DNA of 64,000 nucleotides, from assembly GCA_020832655.1 (NCBI GenBank), contig JAFIEF010000007.1:21404-85403 (forward strand), in the 5' to 3' direction. Within the stretch, counting starts at the first letter, position 1; every line of letters begins with the position of its first letter. Positions 37,144 through 46,525 of this stretch are shown in pieces. The notes beneath the pieces were generated by a model. That model had not been told where the DNA came from. It did not search any database and worked only from the letters and a program-made list of their open reading frames with translations. This stretch comes from Paracoccaceae bacterium (GTDB taxonomy: Bacteria > Pseudomonadota > Alphaproteobacteria > Rhodobacterales > Rhodobacteraceae). A program made the position numbers and the translations under genes.

Positions 37144-37842
37144 TCAGCCCCCGAATACCCGCTCGAAACTGCGTTGCAGGGCGATATCGACATCTTCCAT
37201 CGTGACCGGCAGGCCCAGATCAACCAGCGAGGTCACGCCATGCTCGCGGATGCCGCAAGGGATGATGCCGTCGAAATGGCCAAGATCGGGTTCGACATTG
37301 ATCGACAGCCCGTGAAAGCTGACCCAGCGGCGCAGCTTGATCCCGATGGCGGCGATCTTGTCTTCGCGCGGGCTGCCATCGGGTTGGGGGGGCTGTTCGG
37401 GGCGCGTGACCCAGACCCCGACGCGGCCCGCGCGCCTTTCGCCGCGAATACCGAATTCCGAAAGGGTGTCGATGACCCATTCTTCCATCTGATGCACGAA
37501 GCAGCGCACATCGCGTCCGCGCTGGTTCAGATCGAGCATTGCATAGACCACACGTTGCCCCGGTCCGTGATAGGTATATTGGCCCCCGCGTCCGGCATCG
37601 TGAACCGGGAAGCCTGCGGGGTTCATCAGATCGGCAGGGTTGGCGCTGGTGCCCGCCGTGTAAAGGGGCGGGTGCTCCAGCAGCCAGATTTCCTCTGGGG
37701 CGGTGCCGAGGGCGATGGCGGCGACATGCGCTTCCATCGCGCGCAGTGTTTCCATGTAGTCCGACAGCCCCGGCAGAACGCGCCAGATCGGGGCGGCTTG
37801 CGAGGGCAGAATGTCACCTTGTCCGGGGCAGGCATTGGGCAT
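37144..37842 (-). CDS. lipB: Lipoyl(octanoyl) transferase
   Basis: LipB moves octanoyl from acyl carrier protein to lipoyl domains of dehydrogenases. The product has about 232 residues: [12 protein letters not shown], the signature [20 protein letters not shown], the catalytic lysine in [16 protein letters not shown] and the cysteine in GIIPCGI. ATG 37842 is used; a TTG at 37851 would add three residues and neither has a strong ribosome binding site. It runs toward the ctaD regulatory region. Confidence 0.95.
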   Translation of the reverse strand: MPNACPGQGDILPSQAAPIWRVLPGLSDYMETLRAMEAHVAAIALGTAPEEIWLLEHPPLYTAGTSANPADLMNPAGFPVHDAGRGGQYTYHGPGQRVVYAMLDLNQRGRDVRCFVHQMEEWVIDTLSEFGIRGERRAGRVGVWVTRPEQPPQPDGSPREDKIAAIGIKLRRWVSFHGLSINVEPDLGHFDGIIPCGIREHGVTSLVDLGLPVTMEDVDIALQRSFERVFGG

Positions 37843-38024
37843 AGGAGGCAATCCATCACAGTTGCTGCGACCGCGCTTGAGGCGCAGAGTGTAACGTCAA
37901 ACACGGCAATTGCGCCAGACGCAACCCGCGCGCCGCAGCGGCAATGCAGGCGCGGGCCAGCTTGCCGTTTTTCCCCCTTCACAAGCGCGGACAGAGCGAG
38001 TAAGACCCCGCCACCAGTTCAAGT

Positions 38025-38111
38025 GCGGTCGTGGCGGAATTGGTAGACGCGCAGCGTTGAGGTCGCTGTGGGGTAACTCCCGTGGAAGTTCGAGTCTTCT
38101 CGACCGCACCA
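38025..38111 (+). tRNA. tRNA-Leu (GAG)
   Basis: An 87-base cloverleaf with encoded CCA. The acceptor stem GCGGTCG pairs with CGACCGC; the anticodon arm CAGCG-TTGAGGT-CGCTG gives anticodon GAG; a long variable arm and the TTCGAGTC T-loop confirm a class II leucine tRNA. Confidence 0.95.
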
Positions 38112-38115
38112 ATGT

Positions 38116-38130
38116 CCCGACCGGGTCGGG
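38116..38130 (+). terminator. Hairpin after tRNA-Leu
   Basis: CCCGAC-CGG-GTCGGG, a 6-base-pair stem, lies five bases after the tRNA end. The following TTC is a poor T-run; it may still help end or process the tRNA transcript. The rest of the 38131-38410 gap is AT-richer than average and presumably carries the promoter of the ABC transporter operon; I see no further clear motif. Confidence 0.5.
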
Positions 38131-38410
38131 TTCATCCCTGCTTATGCAATTTGCGAGTCGTCACCTGAGCCGTTATCGGCAGGCAAGTTGACTGTCTGTC
38201 GGTATGGGATACGCCTGTTGACAGGCAATATACCTGAAAATTCCAAAATGTCAGGACAATTTCCCGCCCTGCGCGCGGTATTCTTGCGTTTCGGGGTAAA
38301 TTCTTCATGTTTGCTTCATGAAAATAGATATCGGTTGCAATACTCGATTCTGTTGGCTTTACTGAATGTCATGAAAAGAGCGGAATACCGCCAATTACGG
38401 GGAGATAGGT

Positions 38411-39517
38411 GTGGTCGCATCAGCCAATAGCGACGGCTTCGTCGTATTCGATGGTGTCCAGAAGAGCTATGATGGCGAAACTCTGGTCGTCAAGGATCTG
38501 AACCTTTCGGTCGGCAAAGGCGAGTTTCTGACGATGCTCGGCCCGTCCGGCTCGGGCAAGACAACCTGCCTGATGATGTTGGCAGGTTTCGAAACAGCCA
38601 CGCATGGTGAGATACTGCTGGATGGGCGTCCGATCAACTCGGTTCCGCCGCACAAGCGCGGGATCGGCATGGTGTTCCAGAATTACGCATTGTTCCCGCA
38701 TATGACGGTGGGCGAAAACCTGGCCTTTCCGCTGGAAGTTCGCGGCATGGGCAAGTCGGATCGTGAAAAGGCCGTCAAGCGCGCGCTGGACATGGTGCAG
38801 ATGGGCAATTTCATCAATCGCCGTCCGGCACAGCTTTCGGGCGGGCAACAGCAGCGTATCGCGCTGGCCCGCGCGCTGGTGTTCGAACCCGAACTGGTCC
38901 TGATGGATGAGCCTCTGGGCGCGCTCGACAAGCAGTTGCGTGAACACATGCAGTTCGAAATCACGCGTCTGGCGCATGATCTGGGCATCACCACGGTCTA
39001 TGTGACCCATGACCAGACCGAGGCGCTGACCATGTCCGACAATGTCGCCGTGTTCGAGGATGGCCGCATCCAGCAGCTTGATCCGCCCGATGTGCTGTAT
39101 GAAGAGCCGCGCAACAGCTTCGTTGCGCAATTCATCGGCGAAAACAACACGCTGGATGGTGTCGTCAAGGAAATCAAGGGCGATGCCTGCGTGGTCGAGC
39201 TTGATGGCGGCGCGCTGATCGATGCCAAGCCTGTCAATGTCTCCAAGGTCGGAGAGCGCACACGCGTCTCGATCCGGCCAGAGCGGGTCGAGGCCAGCAG
39301 GGACCGGCTGGGGCCGGATGCGCATCTGATTCAGGCCGAGGTCATGGAATTCATCTATATGGGCGATGTGTTCCGCACCCGGCTGAAGGTTGCCGGGAAC
39401 GAGAATTTCATCATGAAAACCCGCAACGCGCCGGATCAGACGCGTCACAATGCAGGCGACATGATCGAAATCGGCTGGATGCCGAAAGACTGCCGCGCGC
39501 TTGACTTCCCGTCATGA
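38411..39517 (+). CDS. ABC transporter ATP-binding protein, polyamine type
   Basis: A PotA-like ATPase of 368 residues: Walker A GPSGSGKTT, Q-loop VFQNYALFPHMTV, signature LSGGQQQRIALARAL, Walker B LVLMDEPLGALD, and a C-terminal TOBE-type domain from about residue 280. It heads a four-gene spermidine/putrescine-type operon, though related systems carry other small cations. The start is GTG at 38411, with GGGGAGATAGG upstream. Confidence 0.92.
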   Translation: MVASANSDGFVVFDGVQKSYDGETLVVKDLNLSVGKGEFLTMLGPSGSGKTTCLMMLAGFETATHGEILLDGRPINSVPPHKRGIGMVFQNYALFPHMTVGENLAFPLEVRGMGKSDREKAVKRALDMVQMGNFINRRPAQLSGGQQQRIALARALVFEPELVLMDEPLGALDKQLREHMQFEITRLAHDLGITTVYVTHDQTEALTMSDNVAVFEDGRIQQLDPPDVLYEEPRNSFVAQFIGENNTLDGVVKEIKGDACVVELDGGALIDAKPVNVSKVGERTRVSIRPERVEASRDRLGPDAHLIQAEVMEFIYMGDVFRTRLKVAGNENFIMKTRNAPDQTRHNAGDMIEIGWMPKDCRALDFPS

Positions 39518-39615
39518 TCGCTGCGCGGCACTTTAGAAAACGGTCCGAGGGATAGGGCTAAACCAAAACGCGCAGGCAGTGTGTTTGCGCAACTTTCCAA
39601 CCAAGGAGGATACGA

Positions 39616-40719
39616 ATGTCATCCAAGATCAAACTAATCGGTCTCAGCTCGGCACTCAGCGTCATGGCGCTGAGTGCTGCGGCACAAGACCCGGTGTCGT
39701 TGACCATCGTTTCATGGGGCGGCGCCTATACAGCCAGCCAGCAGCGCGCTTATCACGAGCCCTATATGGAAATGAACCCGCATGTCACCATCATCAATGA
39801 TGACGGTTCGGCCAATGCACTGGCTGGCCTGCGTGCCCAAGCCCAGGCCGGCAATGTGACCTGGGATCTGGTCGATATGCTGCCCTCGGATGCGCAGCTT
39901 GCCTGCGACGAAGGCATCATCCTGCAGATCGATCATGACGAGATGCTGGCAGCCGCGCCCGATGGCACGCCTGCTTCCGAAGACTTCCTGCCCGGCAGCT
40001 TGGGCGAGTGCTTCATTCCGCAGATCGTCTATTCGACCGTGCTGACCTATCGCCCGGATGCGTTCCCGGAAGATAACCAGCCTTCCAGCATTGCTGATCT
40101 GTTCGATGTCGAGAACTTCCCCGGTCGTCGCGCGCTGCAGGACCGCCCCGGCACCAACCTGGAATGGGCGCTCTATGCCGATGGTGTGGACCCGGACGAT
40201 ATCTATGATGTGCTGGCCACCCCCGAAGGCGTTGACCGTGCCTTTGCGAAACTCGACACGATCAAGGATCATATCGTGTTCTGGACCGAAGGCGCACAGG
40301 CACCGCAGCTTCTGGCGGATGGCGAAGTGGCCTTTGCCACCGGCTATAATGGCCGGATGTTCGACGCGATCGAGGTCGAAGGCATGAATGCCGACATCAT
40401 CTGGGATGGTCAGGTCGTCGAATGGGATGGCTGGGTCGTACCCGCAGATGGTCCGAATCTCGATCTGGTGATGGAGTATCTGTATTTCGCCACCGACACG
40501 CAGCGTCTGGCAGATCAGGCCAAGTTCATCAGCTATGGCCCGGCGCGTGCGTCTTCGGCCGCGCTGGTGGGCGAGCATGCCGATCTGGGCATCGACATGG
40601 GTCCGCATATGCCGACTGCGCCTGAAAACTACTTCTCGCCGATCGTTCTGGATAATGATTTCTGGGTCGATTACGGCGACGAGCTGCGCGAGCGTTTCGC
40701 AAACTGGATGCTGCAATAA
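39616..40719 (+). CDS. Extracellular solute-binding protein, PotD/spermidine type
   Basis: A periplasmic binding protein of 367 residues with signal peptide MSSKIKLIGLSSALSVMALSAAAQ. The mature part begins LTIVSWGGAYTASQQRAYHEPYM, typical of cluster D polyamine-type binding proteins. A perfect AAGGAGG at 39603-39609 gives strong translation, fitting the need for excess binding protein. A stable hairpin directly after the stop separates it from the permease genes. The ligand cannot be named from sequence. Confidence 0.92.
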   Translation: MSSKIKLIGLSSALSVMALSAAAQDPVSLTIVSWGGAYTASQQRAYHEPYMEMNPHVTIINDDGSANALAGLRAQAQAGNVTWDLVDMLPSDAQLACDEGIILQIDHDEMLAAAPDGTPASEDFLPGSLGECFIPQIVYSTVLTYRPDAFPEDNQPSSIADLFDVENFPGRRALQDRPGTNLEWALYADGVDPDDIYDVLATPEGVDRAFAKLDTIKDHIVFWTEGAQAPQLLADGEVAFATGYNGRMFDAIEVEGMNADIIWDGQVVEWDGWVVPADGPNLDLVMEYLYFATDTQRLADQAKFISYGPARASSAALVGEHADLGIDMGPHMPTAPENYFSPIVLDNDFWVDYGDELRERFANWMLQ

Positions 40720-40730
40720 TTGCAGCTTCG

Positions 40731-40772
40731 GGTCGAGGCGCGGCTAACGCGCCTCGACCGCCCGTTTCGGGC
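40731..40772 (+). repeat. Intercistronic hairpins after the binding-protein gene
   Basis: GGTCGAGGCGCG (40731-40742) pairs perfectly with CGCGCCTCGACC (40748-40759) around GCTAA: 12 base pairs with a 5-base loop. A second small hairpin GCCCG-TTT-CGGGC (40760-40772) abuts it. No T-run follows. Such structures protect the upstream message and partly attenuate transcription into permease genes. Confidence 0.7.
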
Positions 40773-40819
40773 CAATAATACAAATCACTACCAGACCATC
40801 AGGTGCAGGGAGCACATCA

Positions 40820-42118
40820 ATGGCAATGGCGGATGCAACAGATCAGCATGGCGCGCCCACGGATAGCAAGGGCAGGTTGCTGACATCGGATGGCACACCT
40901 TTGCGCCGCGCGCTGGAACGCGCCAATCGACGCCGGAAACTGACTGCGCTGGCGCTGGTCGGCCCGCTTCTGGCTTTTATTCTGATATTCTTTGCCTTTC
41001 CGATTGCCCAGATGATGTGGCGCTCGGTTGACAACCCGCAGGTCGTCGATGCGCTGCCGCGCACGCTGGAGGCCTTGCAGGCATGGGACGGGCGAGATGT
41101 GCCGCCAGAGCCGGTCTTTGCCGCGCTGCATGCCGACATGATGGAAGATCTTGATCGCACGCGCCGCGAGCAGAAGTTCGGGCCGCTGGGCATTCGGCTG
41201 AATTATGAACTCAGCGCAGCGCGCAGCGCGATTTCACGCACCGCACGCAGTGTTCCGGGTTTCGAAGCCCCTTACCGGGATGCCTTCACCGATGCGCACC
41301 GGCTTTGGGGACAGCCCGAGCTGTGGCGCGTCATCAAGCGCGAGGGGCGACCGCTGACGCTGTCCTATTATGTTGCGGCGCTGGACCGCGAATATGATGA
41401 GTTCGGCGATATCGTCAAGCGGGATGAAAACCGGCGCATCTATGTCAATCTGTTCGGGCGCACGCTGGCGCTGTCGCTGGCGATCACCTTCATGACCTTC
41501 CTTCTGGGCTTTCCGATTGCCTATTACCTGTCGATCCTGCCGATGCGCCACGCAAATCTGCTGATGATTGCAGTGCTGCTGCCCTTCTGGACATCGCTTC
41601 TGGTGCGGACCTCGGCCTGGATCGTGCTGTTGCAGCAACAGGGGGTGATCAACAATACGCTGGTGGCGCTGGGGATCATCGGCGATGATGGCAGGTTCAG
41701 TCTGATCTACAACCAGACCGGCACCATCATAGCGATGACGCATATCCTGTTACCTTTCATGGTGCTGCCGCTTTACTCGGTGATGCGCACCATCCCGCCC
41801 AGCTACATGCGGGCCGCAAAATCGCTGGGGGCCACGCCCTGGACCGCCTTCCGCCGGGTCTATTTCCCGCAGACCCTGCCGGGGATCGGCGCGGGTGGCG
41901 TGCTCGTCTTCATCATCTCGATCGGCTATTACATCACGCCTGCGCTGGTTGGGGGGCAGTCCGGTCGGATGATCTCTAACGAAATCGCGCGCCATATCCA
42001 GCAATCGCTGAACTGGGGGTTGGCCGCCGCGCTGGGCACGATGCTGCTGGTGGGCGTGCTGGTGCTTTACTGGCTCTATAACCGGCTTGTCGGCGCTGAC
42101 AGCCTGAAACTCGGGTAA
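40820..42118 (+). CDS. ABC transporter permease, PotB type, with large periplasmic insert
   Basis: A permease of 432 residues, longer than the usual ~290-310. After a cytoplasmic N-terminus of about 40 residues and the first helix (ALALVGPLLAFILIFFAFPIAQMMW), about 140 hydrophilic residues follow before helix two (LFGRTLALSLAITFMTFLLGFPIAYYL). The EAA-type loop MRAAKSLGATPWTAFRRVYFPQTLPGI contacts the ATPase. The long insert is presumably periplasmic and is a recurring feature of one alphaproteobacterial branch (inference). Confidence 0.92.
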   Translation: MAMADATDQHGAPTDSKGRLLTSDGTPLRRALERANRRRKLTALALVGPLLAFILIFFAFPIAQMMWRSVDNPQVVDALPRTLEALQAWDGRDVPPEPVFAALHADMMEDLDRTRREQKFGPLGIRLNYELSAARSAISRTARSVPGFEAPYRDAFTDAHRLWGQPELWRVIKREGRPLTLSYYVAALDREYDEFGDIVKRDENRRIYVNLFGRTLALSLAITFMTFLLGFPIAYYLSILPMRHANLLMIAVLLPFWTSLLVRTSAWIVLLQQQGVINNTLVALGIIGDDGRFSLIYNQTGTIIAMTHILLPFMVLPLYSVMRTIPPSYMRAAKSLGATPWTAFRRVYFPQTLPGIGAGGVLVFIISIGYYITPALVGGQSGRMISNEIARHIQQSLNWGLAAALGTMLLVGVLVLYWLYNRLVGADSLKLG

Positions 42119-42130
42119 GGGAGAACGCAA

Positions 42131-42982
42131 ATGTCCATGCCCGCCTATTTCACCACCAAGGACAAGATCTGGCATTACACCTTCCGGGTGATCTGCTTTG
42201 CGATCTTCTTCTTCCTGCTGGCGCCGATCCTGATCATGATCCCGCTCAGCTTCAATGCGCAGCCGTTTTTCACCTTCACCCGCGAAATGCTGACGCTGAA
42301 CCCCGAAGGCTATTCGCTGCGGTGGTATCAGGATTTCTTTAGCTCGGATAGCTGGATGCGCTCTATTCGCAACTCGTTTGTGATCGGGATTGCTGCGACT
42401 ATCGTGTCCACGACGTTGGGAACATTGGCAGCCCTTGGCCTGTCGCGCTCGGAGATGCCGGCCAAGGGGCTGATCATGGGGATCCTGATTTCACCCATGA
42501 TCGTGCCGCTGATCATCTCGGCGGCCGGGATGTTCTTCTTCTTCTCGTCGATCAACATTGCCCAGACCTATCTGGGGGTGATCCTGGCCCATGCCGCGCT
42601 TGGCACGCCCTTTGTGGTGATCACGGTGACGGCGACGCTGGTGGGGTTTGACCAGTCGCTGACCCGCGCGGCTGCCAATCTTGGCGCATCGCCCACGCGG
42701 ACCTTCTTCAAGATCACCATGCCGCTGATCCTGCCGGGGGTGATTTCAGGCGCGCTGTTTGCCTTCATCACGTCGTTTGACGAGATTGTCGTCGTGCTGT
42801 TCGTGGCCGGGGTCGAGCAACGCACCATTCCGCGCGAAATGTGGTCCGGTATCCGCGAAGATATCAGTCCGACCATCCTGGCTGTGGCGACGATTCTGGT
42901 GATGATCTCCATCGCGCTTCTGACCGTGGTCGAATTGCTGCGCCGCCGGGGTGAACGTTTGCGCGGCCTGTCGCCACAGTGA
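42131..42982 (+). CDS. ABC transporter permease, PotC type
   Basis: The second permease subunit, 283 residues with six helices (first VICFAIFFFLLAPILIMIPLSF). The coupling loop reads LTRAAANLGASPTRTFFKITMPLILPGVISGALFAF. It follows the first permease by 12 bases with a GGGAG ribosome binding site. The operon ends with a strong bidirectional terminator. Confidence 0.93.
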   Translation: MSMPAYFTTKDKIWHYTFRVICFAIFFFLLAPILIMIPLSFNAQPFFTFTREMLTLNPEGYSLRWYQDFFSSDSWMRSIRNSFVIGIAATIVSTTLGTLAALGLSRSEMPAKGLIMGILISPMIVPLIISAAGMFFFFSSINIAQTYLGVILAHAALGTPFVVITVTATLVGFDQSLTRAAANLGASPTRTFFKITMPLILPGVISGALFAFITSFDEIVVVLFVAGVEQRTIPREMWSGIREDISPTILAVATILVMISIALLTVVELLRRRGERLRGLSPQ

Positions 42983-43016
42983 TTGACGCGCAGTCGCGCG
43001 AATGATGAAACCAGTC

Positions 43017-43040
43017 AAGGGGCGCGTTCTGCGCCCCTTT
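43017..43040. terminator. Bidirectional terminator between convergent genes
   Basis: AAGGGGCGC / GCGCCCCTT form a perfect 9-base-pair stem with a GTTCT loop, flanked by A-residues on one side and T-residues on the other. It serves both the ABC operon and the convergent gene at 43077-43559. Confidence 0.8.
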
Positions 43041-43076
43041 GTCATGGGTGTCATGCACCGCAAGGCCGCGGCCAGC

Positions 43077-43559
43077 CTATTTCCGCGTCAATTCGATGGG
43101 CAGCAGACCAAGCCTTTGCGCGGTGTCAAGCGTCAGGATCGGGCTGTCAAACCCGCCTGCGCGCTGAAATGCCTGCAGGGCTGCGCGCGTCTTCGGGTCC
43201 GCGCGCCCGGTGATCGGCCCGTCATACTGTCCGCGCGCCTGCAATGCCCGTTGCAGGGTGGCGATCAGATCGGGGGTCATCTGTTCGGGGCACGGAACGC
43301 GGAACGCGGTCTCGGTGATCACGCCATTGCGGGGTTGCCCGCCATCGGTGCCATAGCGCGCCCAGCATTTGCGCGCATTGGTCTGCACCAGATCAATCTG
43401 CGCAGGCGTGATCAGAGCGCGCGATGTTTCGACCTGTTGCGCCATCGCCGCGCCGGGCAGGGTAAGGCAGATCACCAGAGCCGCCGCGCCAATCGCAGTT
43501 CTGCGGGCAGCGCGCCGCGCAATCGAAGACAGATGAGATGTGCATCTTGAGTCGCTCAT
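43077..43559 (-). CDS. Secreted peptidoglycan-binding domain protein
   Basis: A 160-residue protein with a signal peptide (hydrophobic TAIGAAALVICLTLPGAAMAQ) and a C-terminal PG_binding_1-type module, LQRALQARGQYDGPITGRADPKTRAALQAFQRAGG. The middle carries two cysteines (KCWARYG and VPCPEQM) that could form a disulfide. No enzymatic domain is visible, so it likely only binds the cell wall. Divergent from the ferredoxin gene. Confidence 0.78.
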   Translation of the reverse strand: MSDSRCTSHLSSIARRAARRTAIGAAALVICLTLPGAAMAQQVETSRALITPAQIDLVQTNARKCWARYGTDGGQPRNGVITETAFRVPCPEQMTPDLIATLQRALQARGQYDGPITGRADPKTRAALQAFQRAGGFDSPILTLDTAQRLGLLPIELTRK

Positions 43560-43623
43560 GCCTGCAATCTGCGCTTGGATTCGGGCAGAAAATTGACAGC
43601 ACCAAGGTTAATTCCGCGCGTAA

Positions 43624-44025
<402 letters not shown>

Positions 44026-44082
44026 CATCGGGCAGCATGCGCGCCCGCCATGCGGGGATGCGCAACAGGCCGATTCGCTCAT

Positions 44083-44098
44083 TTAACAGATGTTTAAC
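44083..44098 (+). promoter_or_regulatory. CtrA full binding site
   Basis: TTAA-CAGATGT-TTAAC matches the CtrA consensus TTAA-N7-TTAA exactly. It lies 53 bases upstream of the PAS protein start, a typical activator position. Confidence 0.65.
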
Positions 44099-44151
44099 CA
44101 TTCTCGCCCATCCTGAGGACCATGCGCAAGGCAGGGTCCGGGAGGGCTGCT

Positions 44152-45933
44152 ATGGAACAGGCGTTGATGTTGGGGCTGACCGTTGCCACTGGCTCGGCAC
44201 TGGCTGTTCTGGGGGTGCTGATGGTGCTAAGCGGGCTTGCGCGCCGCAAATCCCCGCCACTCTTCGTTCAGGACATGGCTGATCAGGCCACAGCTTTCAT
44301 CTTCCGTGACGAAGCGTTGGTGGACTGCACCGATGCAGGGGCGGCGCTGCTGGCAAGTTTACGCAAGCGTCGCGCTGGCGATATGCCACAGGATAGTGAC
44401 AGCGCCGCGCCCCCCGATCAGCCGCTGCATCTGCTGCTTGACTATCTTGCGCCCCATTTCCCAAATCTGCGCGCCGAGCTTGCATCGCTGGCGCAGCATG
44501 GCCAGTTGCAACTGGATGCGTCCGACGGGTCGGGGCTTCGGCTGGACGCGCAGTTCAGTCGCGGCCTTGCGCAATTGCGACTTGTCGATCTGCGCGACGA
44601 AGGGGCGCTGGTGGCAATCGACCGGCTTAGTCTGGATGCGTTGCACGAAGAGTTGCAGTGCCTGCGCGATGTCACACGCGCCGCGCCGGTCCTGATCTGG
44701 CAGACGGATGCCTGTGGGCAGGTCTCATGGGCGAATTCCGGCTATCTGCGCGCCTTGCAACAATACGGCCACAACAGCGCTGATCTGGGCTGGCCGCTGC
44801 CTGCCCTGTTTGATGCACCGGCACAGGGTGGCCGTGTGTCCTGCATGATGGGGGAACAGAAGAAATGGTTTGCCTACAGCTCAGGGCAGAGCGGCGCGCA
44901 GAAGCTGCATTTCGCAACGCCGATTGACGCGACCATACAGTCGGAATTCGCGCGGCGCGAAATGATGCAGATGCTGACGCGCATCTTCGCCACGCTTCCC
45001 ATCGGACTGGCGCTGTTTGATGCCGAACGTCGTTTGCAGGTATTCAACCCTGCGCTGGTCGACCTGACCGGTCTTGACCCCTATTTCCTGACTGCCCGAC
45101 CGGATTTCGGGCAGTTCCTGCACGCCTTGCGCGAACAGCGCATGCTGCCAGAGCCGAAGGACTTCGCCAGTTGGCGCGATGCGCTGTTGCGGATGGAACA
45201 GGCCGCGGTTTCTGGCACCTATTGCGAGGAATGGCACCTGGATACCGGGCGCGTCTATCATGTCACGACATCACCACAGCCTGACGGGGCGCATGCGCTG
45301 TTCATGCGCGACATAACATCTGATGCGACGCTGCTGCGTGGTTACCGCGCCGAGATTGATTCGGCGCAGGCGGTTCTGGATGCCATGCCTGACGCCGTTC
45401 TGGCCTTTGACCGCGCGGGTCAGGCGGTGATGACGAATGCCGCCTATGTCGAGTTGTGGGGTGATGATCCTTGCGCCGATCTTGCCCATCGCGGGCTTGC
45501 GCAGTCGCTTGCAGACTGGGTGCAGCGCTGCCCGGCGGGCGGGTTCTGGTCAGCGCTGGAACGCTACGCGAAGGAAGGCGCCGATGCGCCAGCCCTGACT
45601 GGCAGCGGAACCTTGCCGCAAGGGGTGCCGGTTGCGCTGCGCGCGCAGGGCGTCGCTGGCGGGGGGCTGGTGGTTTCGTTCCGCGCCCTGCTTCGGGCCA
45701 TTCCGCAGGCGCCGCGCCATGACCCGATGGTCGCCGACAGGCTGATGCGCCCCGACAAGGCCGGGCCTGACCCGGTTGCGCCGTCGGTCTTGACCGGCCT
45801 GTTGGCTGATGGGCCGGGCAATCCTTCGCTGTCCGGCGCGGCAGTGGCCCCGCCAAGCGCAATGTCGGGCCAGCAGGCCAAGCCGCGCAAAACCCGCTCG
45901 GTGCGCCACAAGGGCAACCGGCTCCGCGTCTGA
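44152..45933 (+). CDS. Membrane PAS-domain protein, DivL-like candidate without kinase domain
   Basis: A 593-residue protein with one N-terminal membrane helix (LGLTVATGSALAVLGVLMVL) and at least three PAS-like segments, around residues 175-260 (VLIWQTDACGQVSWANSGYL), 275-380 (ATLPIGLALFDAERRLQVFN) and 400-470 (LDAMPDAVLAFDRAGQAVMT). No HisKA or HATPase domain follows; the C-terminus is a basic tail. In Rhodobacter a PAS-only DivL-type protein modulates CtrA, and a CtrA site precedes this gene, so a DivL-like role is plausible but unproven. Next to tsaE. The start at MEQALML avoids a weakly supported extension. Confidence 0.75.
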   Translation: MEQALMLGLTVATGSALAVLGVLMVLSGLARRKSPPLFVQDMADQATAFIFRDEALVDCTDAGAALLASLRKRRAGDMPQDSDSAAPPDQPLHLLLDYLAPHFPNLRAELASLAQHGQLQLDASDGSGLRLDAQFSRGLAQLRLVDLRDEGALVAIDRLSLDALHEELQCLRDVTRAAPVLIWQTDACGQVSWANSGYLRALQQYGHNSADLGWPLPALFDAPAQGGRVSCMMGEQKKWFAYSSGQSGAQKLHFATPIDATIQSEFARREMMQMLTRIFATLPIGLALFDAERRLQVFNPALVDLTGLDPYFLTARPDFGQFLHALREQRMLPEPKDFASWRDALLRMEQAAVSGTYCEEWHLDTGRVYHVTTSPQPDGAHALFMRDITSDATLLRGYRAEIDSAQAVLDAMPDAVLAFDRAGQAVMTNAAYVELWGDDPCADLAHRGLAQSLADWVQRCPAGGFWSALERYAKEGADAPALTGSGTLPQGVPVALRAQGVAGGGLVVSFRALLRAIPQAPRHDPMVADRLMRPDKAGPDPVAPSVLTGLLADGPGNPSLSGAAVAPPSAMSGQQAKPRKTRSVRHKGNRLRV

Positions 45934-46024
45934 TGCCCGCATCGAAAGTTGCGGTGCCGGACCTGTCCGGGGCTGGCCCGCAAAGGGGCTGGTGCCGCCT
46001 GTTGCCGCGTGGCAGAACTGGGGC

Positions 46025-46525
46025 ATGTGCGTTCCCGTTGCCCTGTCGCTTGACAGCCCCAGCCCTGAACATAGCGCCGCCATCGCCCGCAATCTGGCAT
46101 CCAGCCTGCGCGCGGGGGATGTTGTGCTGCTCTCTGGTCCGGTCGGTGCGGGCAAGAGCCATTTCGCCCGCGCGCTGATTCAGGCGCGGCTGGCGGCCCT
46201 GGGGCGGATGGAAGATGTGCCCTCGCCCAGCTTCACGCTGGTCCAGAGCTATGATCTGGGCGATGTCGAATTGTGGCATGCCGATCTTTACCGGCTGCAT
46301 GACCCGCATGATTGCCTGGAACTGGGGCTGGAAGAGGCGTTCGAGGCTGCGATCTGCCTGATCGAATGGCCCGACCGGCTGGGCCGTTTCACCCCGGCTG
46401 ACGCGCTGCATCTTCAGTTGCAGCCAGGCGCGGCGGGTGATGACAGCCGCAAGCTGGATTTCCGCGCCACTGCGCCGCGCTGGCAAGCGGTGCTGGACAG
46501 CTTGCGCGGGCAGGCGGCGCGATGA
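46025..46525 (+). CDS. tsaE: tRNA threonylcarbamoyladenosine biosynthesis ATPase
   Basis: TsaE is the ATPase helper of TsaBD in making t6A37 in tRNA. The 166-residue product has Walker A SGPVGAGKSHFARAL, the SPSFTLVQSY segment and the HADLYRL motif, as in the family. The open frame starts far upstream inside the PAS gene; MCVPVALSLDSPSP at 46025 is the sensible start. Its stop overlaps addB, whereas in many relatives amgK and murU stand between them. Confidence 0.94.
   Translation: MCVPVALSLDSPSPEHSAAIARNLASSLRAGDVVLLSGPVGAGKSHFARALIQARLAALGRMEDVPSPSFTLVQSYDLGDVELWHADLYRLHDPHDCLELGLEEAFEAAICLIEWPDRLGRFTPADALHLQLQPGAAGDDSRKLDFRATAPRWQAVLDSLRGQAAR

Noticed and set aside
37843..37848. Perfect AGGAGG on the plus strand near the lipB start
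   Set aside because: No start codon with a sensible open frame follows at the right distance; it is chance sequence at the 5' end of lipB on the other strand.
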